From positions 365,581 through 429,580 of the forward strand of contig NZ_LQGV01000004.1 in assembly GCF_001620065.1 (NCBI RefSeq): DNA of 64,000 nucleotides. Direction: 5' to 3'. The position numbers were made by a program, and so were the translations under genes. The DNA is from Microbacterium sp. TNHR37B. Its GTDB lineage: Bacteria > Actinomycetota > Actinomycetes > Actinomycetales > Microbacteriaceae. Position 1 is the stretch's first letter; every line of letters starts with the position of its first letter. Below the pieces are notes generated by a model. That model ran no database searches. It saw only the letters and a list, made by a program, of their open reading frames with translations, and was not told the origin of the DNA. Shown here in pieces: positions 52,304-60,347 of this stretch.

Positions 52304-53470
52304 ATGAGGATCGAGACGATCGACACCACAGACCCGCGCGACGTCGTGCGGGGGCTGCGGGGAGCGGTGCTCGGCGCCGGCCCGGCGATCGCCCTGGGAG
52401 CCACGGCGGACCTGGGGCCGGATGCGGTCGTGGCGCCGGGGACGGCGGTGGTGCTCACCACGTCCGGGTCGACGGGGGTCCCCAAGTCGGTCGTCCTGAG
52501 CCGTTCGGCGCTCACATCCAGCGCCCTCGCCACGATCGATCATCTCGGCGCGGGGAGCTGGCTGCTCGCCCTCCCCGCGGGCTACGTCGCGGGCGTGCAA
52601 GTGGTCGTGCGCTCGCTCCTCGCGGGACGGGAGCCGGCGATCCTCGCGGGGTCGTTCACCCCCCAGACCTTCGCCGCCGCGGCGGGGTCGATGGCGGCGA
52701 GCGTCGGGGGGCAGCGCACCCCGACCTTCACCTCCCTCGTGCCCGCGCAGCTGCAGACGCTCGTGGCGGCAGAGGAAGCAGGGCAGGACACCCGGATCGG
52801 GTCGTTCGAGGCGATCCTCGTCGGCGGCCAGGCGCTCCCGGCCCAGCTCGCCGATCGGGCGGCTGCCGTCGGTGCGCGCATCGTCCGCACCTACGGGTCG
52901 ACCGAGACGAGCGGCGGCTGTGTCTACGACGGTCATCCCCTGCGCGACGTGGCGGTGCGCGTGCGAGATGGCGAAGTGCAGCTGAGTGGGCCGATGCTCG
53001 CCGACGGCTACCTCGGCGACTCGGAGTCGACCGCGGCCGCCTTCATCCGCGACGCCGACGGCGTCCGGTGGTATCGCACGGGCGACGCCGGCACGTTCGA
53101 CGATGTCCTGCGGATCACCGGGCGCCTTGACAACGTCATCGTCTCGGGCGGTATCAACGTGTCTCTCGACCGGGTGGAGCAGGTGGTCCGTGCCGTCCCC
53201 GGGCTCGACGCGGCGATCGTCGTGGCCGTTCCCGATCCGCGCTGGGGCGAGGCCTCGGCGATCGTCGTCGATCGCGTCGACCTCCCCACCGGCGTGCTGG
53301 ACGAAGCCCGGAGGGCGGTGGCCGCGGCACTCGGCGCTCCCGCGCGTCCGCGCGAGCTCGTGTTCGTCGAGGCGATGCCCCTCCTGTCGTCCGGCAAACC
53401 CGACCGTCGCGCCGCGAGAGCCCTCGCCCTCGTCCGCGGCGGTTCGACCGGCGACGGCGGTGCGGCCTAG
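52304..53470 (+). CDS. menE: o-Succinylbenzoate-CoA ligase
   Basis: Activates o-succinylbenzoate with ATP and CoA. 388 residues, the short actinobacterial form without the N-terminal lobe of E. coli MenE. AMP-binding motifs VLTTSGSTGVPKSVVLS, TYGSTETSGG, YRTGDAG, ITGRLDNVIVSGG, and the C-terminal catalytic Lys in LLSSGKPDR. Located 62 bases after menB. Confidence 0.94.
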   Translation: MRIETIDTTDPRDVVRGLRGAVLGAGPAIALGATADLGPDAVVAPGTAVVLTTSGSTGVPKSVVLSRSALTSSALATIDHLGAGSWLLALPAGYVAGVQVVVRSLLAGREPAILAGSFTPQTFAAAAGSMAASVGGQRTPTFTSLVPAQLQTLVAAEEAGQDTRIGSFEAILVGGQALPAQLADRAAAVGARIVRTYGSTETSGGCVYDGHPLRDVAVRVRDGEVQLSGPMLADGYLGDSESTAAAFIRDADGVRWYRTGDAGTFDDVLRITGRLDNVIVSGGINVSLDRVEQVVRAVPGLDAAIVVAVPDPRWGEASAIVVDRVDLPTGVLDEARRAVAAALGAPARPRELVFVEAMPLLSSGKPDRRAARALALVRGGSTGDGGAA

Positions 53471-53473
53471 GAT
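53468..53473 (+). promoter_or_regulatory. -10 element of menA overlapping the menE stop
   Basis: TAGGAT starts at the menE TAG and ends 7 bases before the menA GTG. It allows menA to be transcribed without menB-menE. Confidence 0.5.
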
Positions 53474-53480
53474 TTCGGTC

Positions 53481-54491
53481 GTGGCAGCCAGCAGCTCGAG
53501 CAAGAAGTCCCGTCGCGCGAAGACCTCGTCCGCCAGGTCGTCCGGACACCCGGCCGGCCGATCGGGCAACCCGCAGAAACCGGTCGTGTCGGGGGACCCG
53601 CGACAGGTCGCGCCGGCCACCCTGCGCGACTGGATCGGCGCCGCACGGCTGCGCACGTTGCCGCTGGCCGTCGCACCGGTCGTGATCGGCACCGGCGCGG
53701 CTCTCGTGGTCGAGCGGCGCCTCCACTGGGTGCTCGCGCTCGCGTGCCTCGTGATCGCGTTGGCGCTTCAGATCGGCGTCAACTTCGCGAACGACTACAG
53801 CGACGGCATCCGCGGCACCGACGACCACCGGGTCGGGCCGGCGCGGCTCACGGCATCGCGCGCGGTGCCCGCCAAGACGGTGCTCGCCGTCGCCCTCGTC
53901 TTCTTCGCGATCGCCGCGATCGTCGGCATCGCCGTCGTCTTCCGCACACAGCACTGGTGGCTGCTGGCCGTCGGCGCGGTGTGCATCGCCGCGGCATGGT
54001 TCTACACCGGGGGCAAGCGTCCCTACGGCTACTACGGGCTGGGCGAGGTCGTCGTCTTCGTCTTCTTCGGACTCGTCGCCACGGCCGGGACGACCTTCGT
54101 GCAGATCGGCGTCGTGCCCGACGAGGCGTGGCTCGGTGGCGTCGCGGCCGGGTTCCTCGCCTGCGCCGTGCTGCTCGCCAACAACCTGCGCGACATCGAG
54201 CAGGACCGCCGCGCGGGAAAGCGCACCCTCACGGTGCTCATCGGAAAGCGCGCGACGCAGGTGCTGTTCACCCTGTTCCTGCTGATCCCGTTCGCGATCG
54301 CCGTGGTGCTGGCGACCCTCTACCCGATCGCGTGGTTGTCGCTCCTGGCTCTGCTTCCCGCGCTGGCGGCGATCCTCATCGTCTGGACCTACGGCCACCC
54401 GCGGGAACTCGTCGTCGCGCTCGGCGTCACCTCGCTCACGGCACTCGCCTACGCGGGCTTCCTGTTCTGGGCCTACGCGCCCGCCATCTGA
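53481..54491 (+). CDS. menA: 1,4-Dihydroxy-2-naphthoate polyprenyltransferase
   Basis: Joins the naphthoate ring to the isoprenoid tail in the membrane. 336 residues: a basic, Ser-rich cytoplasmic N-terminus of about 55 residues, then about nine helices with the two Asp-rich motifs NFANDYSDGIRGTD and NNLRDIEQDRRAGKRT. GTG 53481 is supported by the -10 element; the open frame from 52986 runs through menE. The substrate tail is made by the polyprenyl synthase at 60.3 kb. Confidence 0.94.
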   Translation: MAASSSSKKSRRAKTSSARSSGHPAGRSGNPQKPVVSGDPRQVAPATLRDWIGAARLRTLPLAVAPVVIGTGAALVVERRLHWVLALACLVIALALQIGVNFANDYSDGIRGTDDHRVGPARLTASRAVPAKTVLAVALVFFAIAAIVGIAVVFRTQHWWLLAVGAVCIAAAWFYTGGKRPYGYYGLGEVVVFVFFGLVATAGTTFVQIGVVPDEAWLGGVAAGFLACAVLLANNLRDIEQDRRAGKRTLTVLIGKRATQVLFTLFLLIPFAIAVVLATLYPIAWLSLLALLPALAAILIVWTYGHPRELVVALGVTSLTALAYAGFLFWAYAPAI

Positions 54492-54492
54492 G

Positions 54493-54759
54493 TCAGGGAG
54501 TGCCGTCGAGGGTCGCGTCCTCGGCGTCTTCGTCCGTCGTCTCGCGCTGCCGAGAGCGACGTGCGGCCAGGTCGGTGGTGAGGTCGTCGAGCGGCCGACG
54601 CAGGAACAGCATCGACAGGCTCAGACCGATGAGCGCGGCGAAGATGGCCGTCAGCCAGTAGTACTCGCGCATCACCGGGATGAGCATCATGATCCCGAAG
54701 GGGACGAGGAACGCCGCGAGCCGCAGCACCGTGAACACCAGAGCCGACCGCGCACGCAT
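54493..54759 (-). CDS. DUF4229 small membrane protein
   Basis: 88 residues: two hydrophobic helices (about 6-25 and 31-52) and a charged cytoplasmic tail of Arg, Asp and Glu. The pattern RLAAFLVPFGIMMLIP and LSLSMLFLRRPLDDLT fits DUF4229. ATG 54759 sits 6 bases after a minus-strand TACGCT (54766-54771). It lies between menA and menD, converging on menA with one base between. Function unknown. Confidence 0.86.
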   Translation of the reverse strand: MRARSALVFTVLRLAAFLVPFGIMMLIPVMREYYWLTAIFAALIGLSLSMLFLRRPLDDLTTDLAARRSRQRETTDEDAEDATLDGTP

Positions 54760-54821
54760 ACTCCCAGCGTACTCGGGGGTGGCCGGGCCGTCGGCCGGGA
54801 CCGGGCAGCCGGGCACGCGCC

Positions 54822-54827
54822 TAGGAT
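54822..54827 (+). promoter_or_regulatory. -10 element of the PLDc_N gene / menD (leaderless)
   Basis: TAGGAT plus 6 bases (GGAGGG) to the GTG at 54834. Transcripts from here would also reach menD, which has no clear promoter of its own. Confidence 0.55.
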
Positions 54828-54833
54828 GGAGGG

Positions 54834-55232
54834 GTGGCGCGCGTGTATCTCGTTCTTGCGCTGTTGGCCGTCACGTTCTGGGTCTACAGCATCGTCGATT
54901 GCGCCCTCCAGCCGCCGACGCGGCATCGCGGAGTGAGCAAGCCGGTGTGGATCCTCATCGTCGTGCTCCTTCCGGTCGTCGGAGGCATCCTGTGGTTCGC
55001 GATCGGCCGTAGCCGTGGACGTCAGAGCGCCGCGATTTTCCGAGCGCCCGACGACGACCCCGAGTTCCTCGGCAGTATCGGCGTCATGACCGACCAGGAG
55101 GACCGCATCCGTCGCCTGGAGCAGGAGCTCGCCGCGCTCGACTCGGAGGGTGACGACGCCGCGGGCGGCCCCCCCGCTGAGCCCGACGCCGACGCCGACG
55201 GCACACCCGGCCCGCGCGGCACGCACAGCTGA
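54834..55232 (+). CDS. PLDc_N-domain membrane protein
   Basis: 132 residues. Two helices joined by a short loop (YLVLALLAVTFWVYSIVDCAL, VWILIVVLLPVVGGILWFAI) match the N-terminal domain of cardiolipin synthases, but no phospholipase D catalytic domain follows; instead there is an acidic tail with a short coiled coil (QEDRIRRLEQELAAL). Probably a membrane-anchored accessory protein. One base separates it from the menD ATG. Confidence 0.88.
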   Translation: MARVYLVLALLAVTFWVYSIVDCALQPPTRHRGVSKPVWILIVVLLPVVGGILWFAIGRSRGRQSAAIFRAPDDDPEFLGSIGVMTDQEDRIRRLEQELAALDSEGDDAAGGPPAEPDADADGTPGPRGTHS

Positions 55233-55233
55233 G

Positions 55234-57075
55234 ATGAGCCACGACGCGGCGCCGCAACGCGCCCCCGCAACCGACGCGGCGGCGGCCCTCCTCGGACGGC
55301 TCGTCGAACGCGGCGTCACGCACGTGGTCGTCAGCCCCGGGTCGCGCTCGCAGGCGCTCGCGCTGGTTGCCGCCGAGCTCGAGGAGCGGGGCCGTGTGCG
55401 CCTGCACGTGCGGATCGACGAGCGCGTGGCGGGATTCACCGCGCTCGGCATCGGACGGGAGACGGGCCTGCCCGCCGTCGTGATCTGCACCTCGGGCACC
55501 GCCGCGGCGGGGTTCGCGCCCGCGGCTCTCGAGGCGCACCATTCCGGAGTCCCCCTCATCCTCGTGACCGCCGACCGTCCCCCGGAGCTGCGCGGCGTGG
55601 GGGCGAACCAGACGACGCGCCAGCCCGGCATGTACAGCCCGAACGTGCGGTGGGAGGCAGACCTCCCCGTGCCGGACGCGGTGGACCCCGACGGCACGGA
55701 CCCCCAGACCGTGGTCCTGCGCTCCGTCGCCGACGAGGCCTTCGCCGCCGCCGTCGGAGTGGGTGCCCGCTCGGCGGGCCCGGTGCACCTCAACGTCCCG
55801 CTTCGGGAGCCGCTCTCGGGCGCGATCCCGCCGTGGTTCGATCCCGCTCCCGTCTCCGCCGAGCCGCAGGACGTCGAGACTCAGCGGGGACGCGCGGCCG
55901 GCGGCGTCGGCGAGGTCGTCGACGGCGCGCCCGACGACGACACGGCGGCCAGCGGCGGTGCGTTGTACCAGGGCGGCGGGGGCATCGGCGAGTCGGACGT
56001 TCCGGCCGGCGCGGACGATGATCCGCTCGTGCTGGAACGCGGACCGCGGACGATCGTCGTCGCGGGCGCCGACGCCGGCGTTCGTGCGGAAGACCTCGCC
56101 CACCACGGGGGATGGCCCCTCGTCGCAGAGATCGTCAGCGGCGCCCGGTTCGGTCGTCACGTCGTCCACGGCTATCGCCTGCTCCTCGCCGACGGCGACC
56201 TCGGCGGACGGGTCGAGCGCGCGGTCGTGTTCGGGCACCCCACCCTCAGCCGCGAGGTGGTGGCGCTGCTCTCGCGCGACGATGTGGAGGTGATCGCCGT
56301 GCGCGGGCCGGGGGAGCCACTCAACCTCAACGGCATCACCCGCGCCGCCGACGACGTGACGGTCGCGTCCGGACCGTCCGACCGCGAGTGGCTCGGTGCC
56401 TGGATGCGCGCGTCCCGTGCGCACGCGGTCGACCTCAGCCCCGCGGCTCCCGACGCCGATGGGCTGGCCTCGGTGGAGCCCCGCCGCCGGCTGGGTGCGA
56501 TCTCCGCCGAGCTCGACGCGATGCGCGCGCCCGTCGATCGTGCGATGCTCGTCGACGCGGTCTGGCGTGCGAGCTGGCCGCACGACCGGCTCCTGTTCGC
56601 CTCCTCGCGTCTGGTGCGGGTGGCCGACCAGGTCCTGCCGGGAAAGAAGGTGCCCGTCCACTCCAACCGTGGCCTCGCGGGCATCGACGGCACGATCGCC
56701 ACCGGGATCGGGATCGCCGTCGCGAGCCAGTCCGCGGGCGCCCCCGGTGTCACGCGCGTGTTGATGGGCGACCTCGCCTTCCTCCACGACGTCGGTGCGC
56801 TCCTCCTGCCCGTCGGTGAACAGGCGCCGCGCATCCAGGTGATCGTGGGGAACGATGGCGGCGGCACGATCTTCGACGGCCTGGAGGTGGCGGGCGTCGC
56901 CTCGGCCGCCGCGATGGACCGCGTGCTCTACACACCGCAACGCGTCGACCTCCGGGCGCTCGCCACGGCCTACGGGTGGGAGTACGTCCGCGTCGAGACG
57001 CGCACCGCGCTGGATCAGGCCCTCACCTCCGCGGTCACCGGCTGCCAGGTGATCGAGGTCGCCCTCCCTCGCTGA
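55234..57075 (+). CDS. menD: SEPHCHC synthase
   Basis: Thiamine-diphosphate enzyme that adds a succinyl unit to isochorismate. 613 residues. N-terminal VVSPGSRSQAL and RIDERVAGFTALG (catalytic Glu), ThDP/Mg motif in IVGNDGGGTIF. Residues about 210-270 form an acidic, Gly-rich insert that is poorly conserved. ATG 55234 directly follows the preceding gene; a frame to 55150 overlaps it. MenH, which acts next, is not in the window. Confidence 0.95.
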   Translation: MSHDAAPQRAPATDAAAALLGRLVERGVTHVVVSPGSRSQALALVAAELEERGRVRLHVRIDERVAGFTALGIGRETGLPAVVICTSGTAAAGFAPAALEAHHSGVPLILVTADRPPELRGVGANQTTRQPGMYSPNVRWEADLPVPDAVDPDGTDPQTVVLRSVADEAFAAAVGVGARSAGPVHLNVPLREPLSGAIPPWFDPAPVSAEPQDVETQRGRAAGGVGEVVDGAPDDDTAASGGALYQGGGGIGESDVPAGADDDPLVLERGPRTIVVAGADAGVRAEDLAHHGGWPLVAEIVSGARFGRHVVHGYRLLLADGDLGGRVERAVVFGHPTLSREVVALLSRDDVEVIAVRGPGEPLNLNGITRAADDVTVASGPSDREWLGAWMRASRAHAVDLSPAAPDADGLASVEPRRRLGAISAELDAMRAPVDRAMLVDAVWRASWPHDRLLFASSRLVRVADQVLPGKKVPVHSNRGLAGIDGTIATGIGIAVASQSAGAPGVTRVLMGDLAFLHDVGALLLPVGEQAPRIQVIVGNDGGGTIFDGLEVAGVASAAAMDRVLYTPQRVDLRALATAYGWEYVRVETRTALDQALTSAVTGCQVIEVALPR

Positions 57076-57116
57076 CGTGCCGCCGGCGAACCGTGGTGCG
57101 CGGCCTGCGGCTCGGT

Positions 57117-57122
57117 CATGAT
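57117..57122 (+). promoter_or_regulatory. -10 element of the ppk2 gene (leaderless)
   Basis: CATGAT plus 6 bases to the ATG at 57129. Confidence 0.4.
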
Positions 57123-57128
57123 GGGTCC

Positions 57129-57992
57129 ATGACCGCGAAGAGCCAGCAGAACTGGGCCGACGACCCTGCGACGACGCTCCGGGTGGGCGAAGGATTCCGT
57201 CTCGACGACGTCGATCCCGACGCCACCCCGGGATACGACGGGGACAAGGGCGACGCGGCGTCTGATCTCGAGGCCGGCGCCGAGCAGTTCGACGAGCTGC
57301 AGGAGCGTCTGTACGCGCAGAGCCGCTCCGACGATTCAGCTCCCGCGCTGCTCCTCGTCCTGCAGGCGATGGACTCTGCGGGCAAGGGCGGCATCGTCCG
57401 TCACGTCATCGGTGCGACCGACCCGCAGGGGGTCCACCTGAAAGCGTTCAAGAAGCCGACCGCAGAGGAGCTCGCCCACGACTTCCTGTGGCGCATCGAG
57501 AAGGAGGTGCCCTCGGCGGGGTACATCGGCGTGTTCGACCGGTCGCATTACGAAGACGTCCTCATCGGGCGCGTGCGCGAGCTCGCTCCGCCGGACGAGA
57601 TCGAACGCCGCTACGGGGCCATCAACGATTTCGAACGCCGGCTGACCCAGGCCGGCGTGCGGATGGTCAAGGTCATGCTCCACATCTCGCCCGACGAGCA
57701 GAAGGCGCGGCTCGGCGAACGCTTGGAGCGGCCCAACAAGCACTGGAAGTACAACCCCGGAGATGTCGACGAGCGTGAGCTCTGGCCCGCGTACATGGAG
57801 GCGTACCAGATCGCCCTGGAGCGCACCTCGACCGATGCGGCCCCGTGGTACGTGGTTCCCGCGAACGCCAAGTGGTACGCACGGCTGGCTGTCCAGGCGC
57901 TCCTGCTCGACGCACTCGAGGCGATCGACCCGCAGTGGCCCGCCGCGACGTTCGACGTCGAGGCCGAGAAGGCCCGGCTCGCCGCGACCTGA
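57129..57992 (+). CDS. Polyphosphate:nucleotide phosphotransferase (PPK2 family)
   Basis: Uses polyphosphate to phosphorylate nucleotides. 287 residues: Walker A-like MDSAGKGGIVRH, Walker B-like YIGVFDRSHYEDVL, and the lid RLERPNKHWKYNPGD. A longer frame to 56976 overlaps menD. Class (AMP, ADP or both) cannot be fixed by eye. Convergent with menF, with an inverted repeat in the gap. Confidence 0.94.
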   Translation: MTAKSQQNWADDPATTLRVGEGFRLDDVDPDATPGYDGDKGDAASDLEAGAEQFDELQERLYAQSRSDDSAPALLLVLQAMDSAGKGGIVRHVIGATDPQGVHLKAFKKPTAEELAHDFLWRIEKEVPSAGYIGVFDRSHYEDVLIGRVRELAPPDEIERRYGAINDFERRLTQAGVRMVKVMLHISPDEQKARLGERLERPNKHWKYNPGDVDERELWPAYMEAYQIALERTSTDAAPWYVVPANAKWYARLAVQALLLDALEAIDPQWPAATFDVEAEKARLAAT

Positions 57993-58041
57993 CACCCGTT
58001 CCGCCGCGTTCCTCCTCGTTGCCCTCTGCCGCATCCCGTCC

Positions 58042-58123
58042 GCCGAGAGCACATGCTGTCATCCAGCGCATACCGAACATGCGTGAGTAAAGGGTGCGCT
58101 CGGTGGGAGCATGTGCTCTCGGC
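58042..58123. repeat. 16-bp perfect inverted repeat with a 50-base loop
   Basis: GCCGAGAGCACATGCT (58042-58057) is the exact reverse complement of 58108-58123. CTCTGCC/GGCAGAG (58024-58030, 58122-58128) adds an overlapping outer pair. It fills the 147-base gap between the convergent ppk2 and menF genes and may be a bidirectional terminator or an intergenic repeat element. Confidence 0.85.
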
Positions 58124-58139
58124 AGAGCGGGGAGGCGGT

Positions 58140-59450
58140 TCAGGCGAGGGCGTCGACGATGGGGCGGAACTTCACCCGGGTCTCCAGCATCTCGGACTCG
58201 GGGTCGCTCCCCGCGACGATGCCCGCGCCGGCATGCGCCGTGAAGGGGATGCCGTCGGCGGCATCGACCGTCGCGGTCTCGCGCTCGAACTGTGCGCAGC
58301 GCAACGCAATGGCCCACTCGCCGTTGCCGTTCGCATCGGTCCAGCCCACCGGGCCGGCGTAGCGTCCGCGGTCGAACGGCTCCAACCGGCGGATGACCTC
58401 CAGCGCACGAGCGGTCGGGGTCCCCGCGACCGCGGCCGTGGGGTGGACCGCGTCGATGAGGTCGAGAGCCGACGCGCCCGCACTCAGGCGCCCCTCCACG
58501 TCGGTTGCGAGGTGCCACACGTTGGGGAGCTTGAGCATGAACGGCTGCTCCTGCGCGACGAGCGCCGTCGTGTGCGGGCGCAAGGCGGACAGGACGCTCT
58601 GGACCGCGTACTGGTGCTCGTCGAGGTCCTTCGTGCTCGTGGACAGTGCCACGGCGGCCAGCGTGTCGGCGTCGGGATCGGCGCCGCGAGCCGCGGTGCC
58701 CGCGAGAACGCGTGCGGTGACGTCGCCACCGGAGACGGTGAGCAGGGTCTCGGGGCTTGCGCCGATGAGACCGTCCACGGCGAAGGTCCACGTGTCCGGG
58801 TATGACGAGCCGAGCGCGCGGACGAGCCTGCGGAGGTCGGAGCCGGGAGGGACCGTTCCGGCGAGGTCGCGCGCGAGCACCACTTTGCTGACGGTCCCCG
58901 CCGCGATCTCCTCCAGTCCGGCCGCGACGATCGACTGGTAGTCCTCGGGGGTGAGCGTTCCCGGACCCACGTGCGCGGACCAGTGCGGCCCATACCCGGT
59001 GCGGGCGGGAAGGTCTCCGGGTCCGACGTCCGCGGCGGGGTGTGTGTCGTCGGCCGAGGAGACCCGCGTCAGCCAGGTCCGGCCGCCGCGGCGCCCGATG
59101 ATCGTCTCCGGTACCACCAGGAGGGGCCCGCGACGGGACTCGGCGTCGAAGGGGAGCGTCGCGAACGCCACGAGGCCCGTGCCGGGGAGGGAGAGCGGAT
59201 CGTCGATCTCCGCACGGGACGTGACCTCGCTCCACGCCCGCGCCACGTGCCGCGGCTCGACCCCGGGCGATCCGACGTAGACGAACACCGATCCGACGCC
59301 GACGAGCACATCCCCGCGGCGCGACCACACCAGGGGATTGCGGGGGTCGGCGTATTCGAGCAGATCGGCGTCCGCATCCGGCCCGAAACCGGCAGGGATC
59401 TCGCGGGTCACCGCGCGCAACCGGGGCAGGCGGGACGGGACGGCGCTCAC
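58140..59450 (-). CDS. menF: Isochorismate synthase
   Basis: First committed step of menaquinone synthesis, chorismate to isochorismate. 436 residues, chorismate-binding fold: VSKVVLARD with the catalytic Lys, IGASPETLL, VLAGTAARG, DEHQYAVQSV and the Mg ligands in GAGIVAGSDPESEMLET. GTG 59450 lies 6 bases after a minus-strand TAGGCT. Divergent from menG with tandem repeats between. Confidence 0.93.
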   Translation of the reverse strand: MSAVPSRLPRLRAVTREIPAGFGPDADADLLEYADPRNPLVWSRRGDVLVGVGSVFVYVGSPGVEPRHVARAWSEVTSRAEIDDPLSLPGTGLVAFATLPFDAESRRGPLLVVPETIIGRRGGRTWLTRVSSADDTHPAADVGPGDLPARTGYGPHWSAHVGPGTLTPEDYQSIVAAGLEEIAAGTVSKVVLARDLAGTVPPGSDLRRLVRALGSSYPDTWTFAVDGLIGASPETLLTVSGGDVTARVLAGTAARGADPDADTLAAVALSTSTKDLDEHQYAVQSVLSALRPHTTALVAQEQPFMLKLPNVWHLATDVEGRLSAGASALDLIDAVHPTAAVAGTPTARALEVIRRLEPFDRGRYAGPVGWTDANGNGEWAIALRCAQFERETATVDAADGIPFTAHAGAGIVAGSDPESEMLETRVKFRPIVDALA

Positions 59451-59456
59451 CGTTCC

Positions 59457-59462
59457 AGCCTA
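59457..59462 (-). promoter_or_regulatory. -10 element of menF (leaderless)
   Basis: Minus-strand TAGGCT plus 6 bases to the menF GTG. Confidence 0.55.
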
Positions 59463-59503
59463 TCCGCGCGCCGCCGTGCCGGACGCGAGGCGGGGATCCG
59501 CAC

Positions 59504-59581
59504 CCGCGGCCGCAGAACCCTGCGCCGCGGCCTCAGAACCCTGCGCCGCGGCCTCAGAACCCTGCGCCGCGGCCTCAGAAC
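59504..59581. repeat. 21-bp tandem repeats in the menF-menG promoter region
   Basis: Unit CCGCGGCCTCAGAACCCTGC plus G: copies at 59504 (one difference), 59525 and 59546, and a 15-base partial copy at 59567 that runs up to the menG -10. The 21-bp period equals two helical turns, so each copy faces the same side of the DNA. Confidence 0.9.
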
Positions 59582-59582
59582 G

Positions 59583-59588
59583 TAGGAT
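59583..59588 (+). promoter_or_regulatory. -10 element of menG (leaderless)
   Basis: TAGGAT plus 6 bases to the menG GTG. The 21-bp repeats lie directly upstream, over the -35 position. Confidence 0.55.
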
Positions 59589-59594
59589 CGTGGG

Positions 59595-60338
59595 GTGACA
59601 GACGAGCGCCCCGCAGACCTCCACCGAGCCGATCTCGAGAAGGACCCCGCGCGCGTCAGCGGCATGTTCGACGAGGTCGCCCCCGCCTACGACCGCAGCA
59701 ACACGATCCTGAGCCTGGGCAACGACCGGCTCTGGCGTGTGGCCACCACGCGGGCGATCGCGCCGCGCGCGGGACAGCGCATCCTGGACCTCGCCGCGGG
59801 CACCGGAGCCAGCGCCGTCGCGCTCGCGCGCAGCGGCGCCGAGGTGGTCGCCGCCGACTTCTCGCCGGGCATGCTCGCCGAGGGGCGCCGCCGTCACGGT
59901 CACCTCCCCAACCTCTCCTTCGTTGAGGCCGACGCCATGGCCCTTCCCTTCGACGACGACAGCTTCGACACCGTCACGATCTCGTTCGGTCTGCGCAACG
60001 TCCACCAGCCGCGCGTCGCCCTCGCCGAGATGCTCCGAGTCACCGCGCCCGGCGGCCGGCTCGTCATCTGCGAGTTCTCCCACCCGCGCTCCGCCGCCTT
60101 CGCAGGCCTGTACCGCTTCTACAACGACCGCGTCCTCCCCACCGTGGCCCGCGTCGTCAGCAGCAACGCCGAGGCGTACGACTATCTCAACGAGTCGATC
60201 CGCGACTGGCCCGACCAGGCGCAGTTGTCGGCGTGGATCCGTGAGGCCGGATGGGACCGCGTCGCCCACCGTGATCTGTCCTTCGGCATCGTTGCGCTGC
60301 ACCGGGCGACCAAGCCGTTGGTCGGCGAGCCCCGGTAG
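59595..60338 (+). CDS. menG: Demethylmenaquinone methyltransferase
   Basis: Final SAM-dependent C-methylation of the quinone ring. 247 residues, UbiE/MenG family: [21 protein letters not shown] loop [20 protein letters not shown] and VICEFSHP. Starts the menG-polyprenyl synthase pair. Confidence 0.95.
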   Translation: MTDERPADLHRADLEKDPARVSGMFDEVAPAYDRSNTILSLGNDRLWRVATTRAIAPRAGQRILDLAAGTGASAVALARSGAEVVAADFSPGMLAEGRRRHGHLPNLSFVEADAMALPFDDDSFDTVTISFGLRNVHQPRVALAEMLRVTAPGGRLVICEFSHPRSAAFAGLYRFYNDRVLPTVARVVSSNAEAYDYLNESIRDWPDQAQLSAWIREAGWDRVAHRDLSFGIVALHRATKPLVGEPR

Positions 60339-60341
60339 GCT
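60336..60341 (+). promoter_or_regulatory. -10 element of the polyprenyl synthase gene overlapping the menG stop
   Basis: TAGGCT begins with the menG TAG and lies 6 bases before the next GTG. Confidence 0.5.
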
Positions 60342-60347
60342 AGTCGG

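Noticed and set aside
59504..59581. CRISPR-like direct repeats
   Set aside because: Units are contiguous with no spacers and no cas genes are near; a promoter-region tandem repeat fits better.
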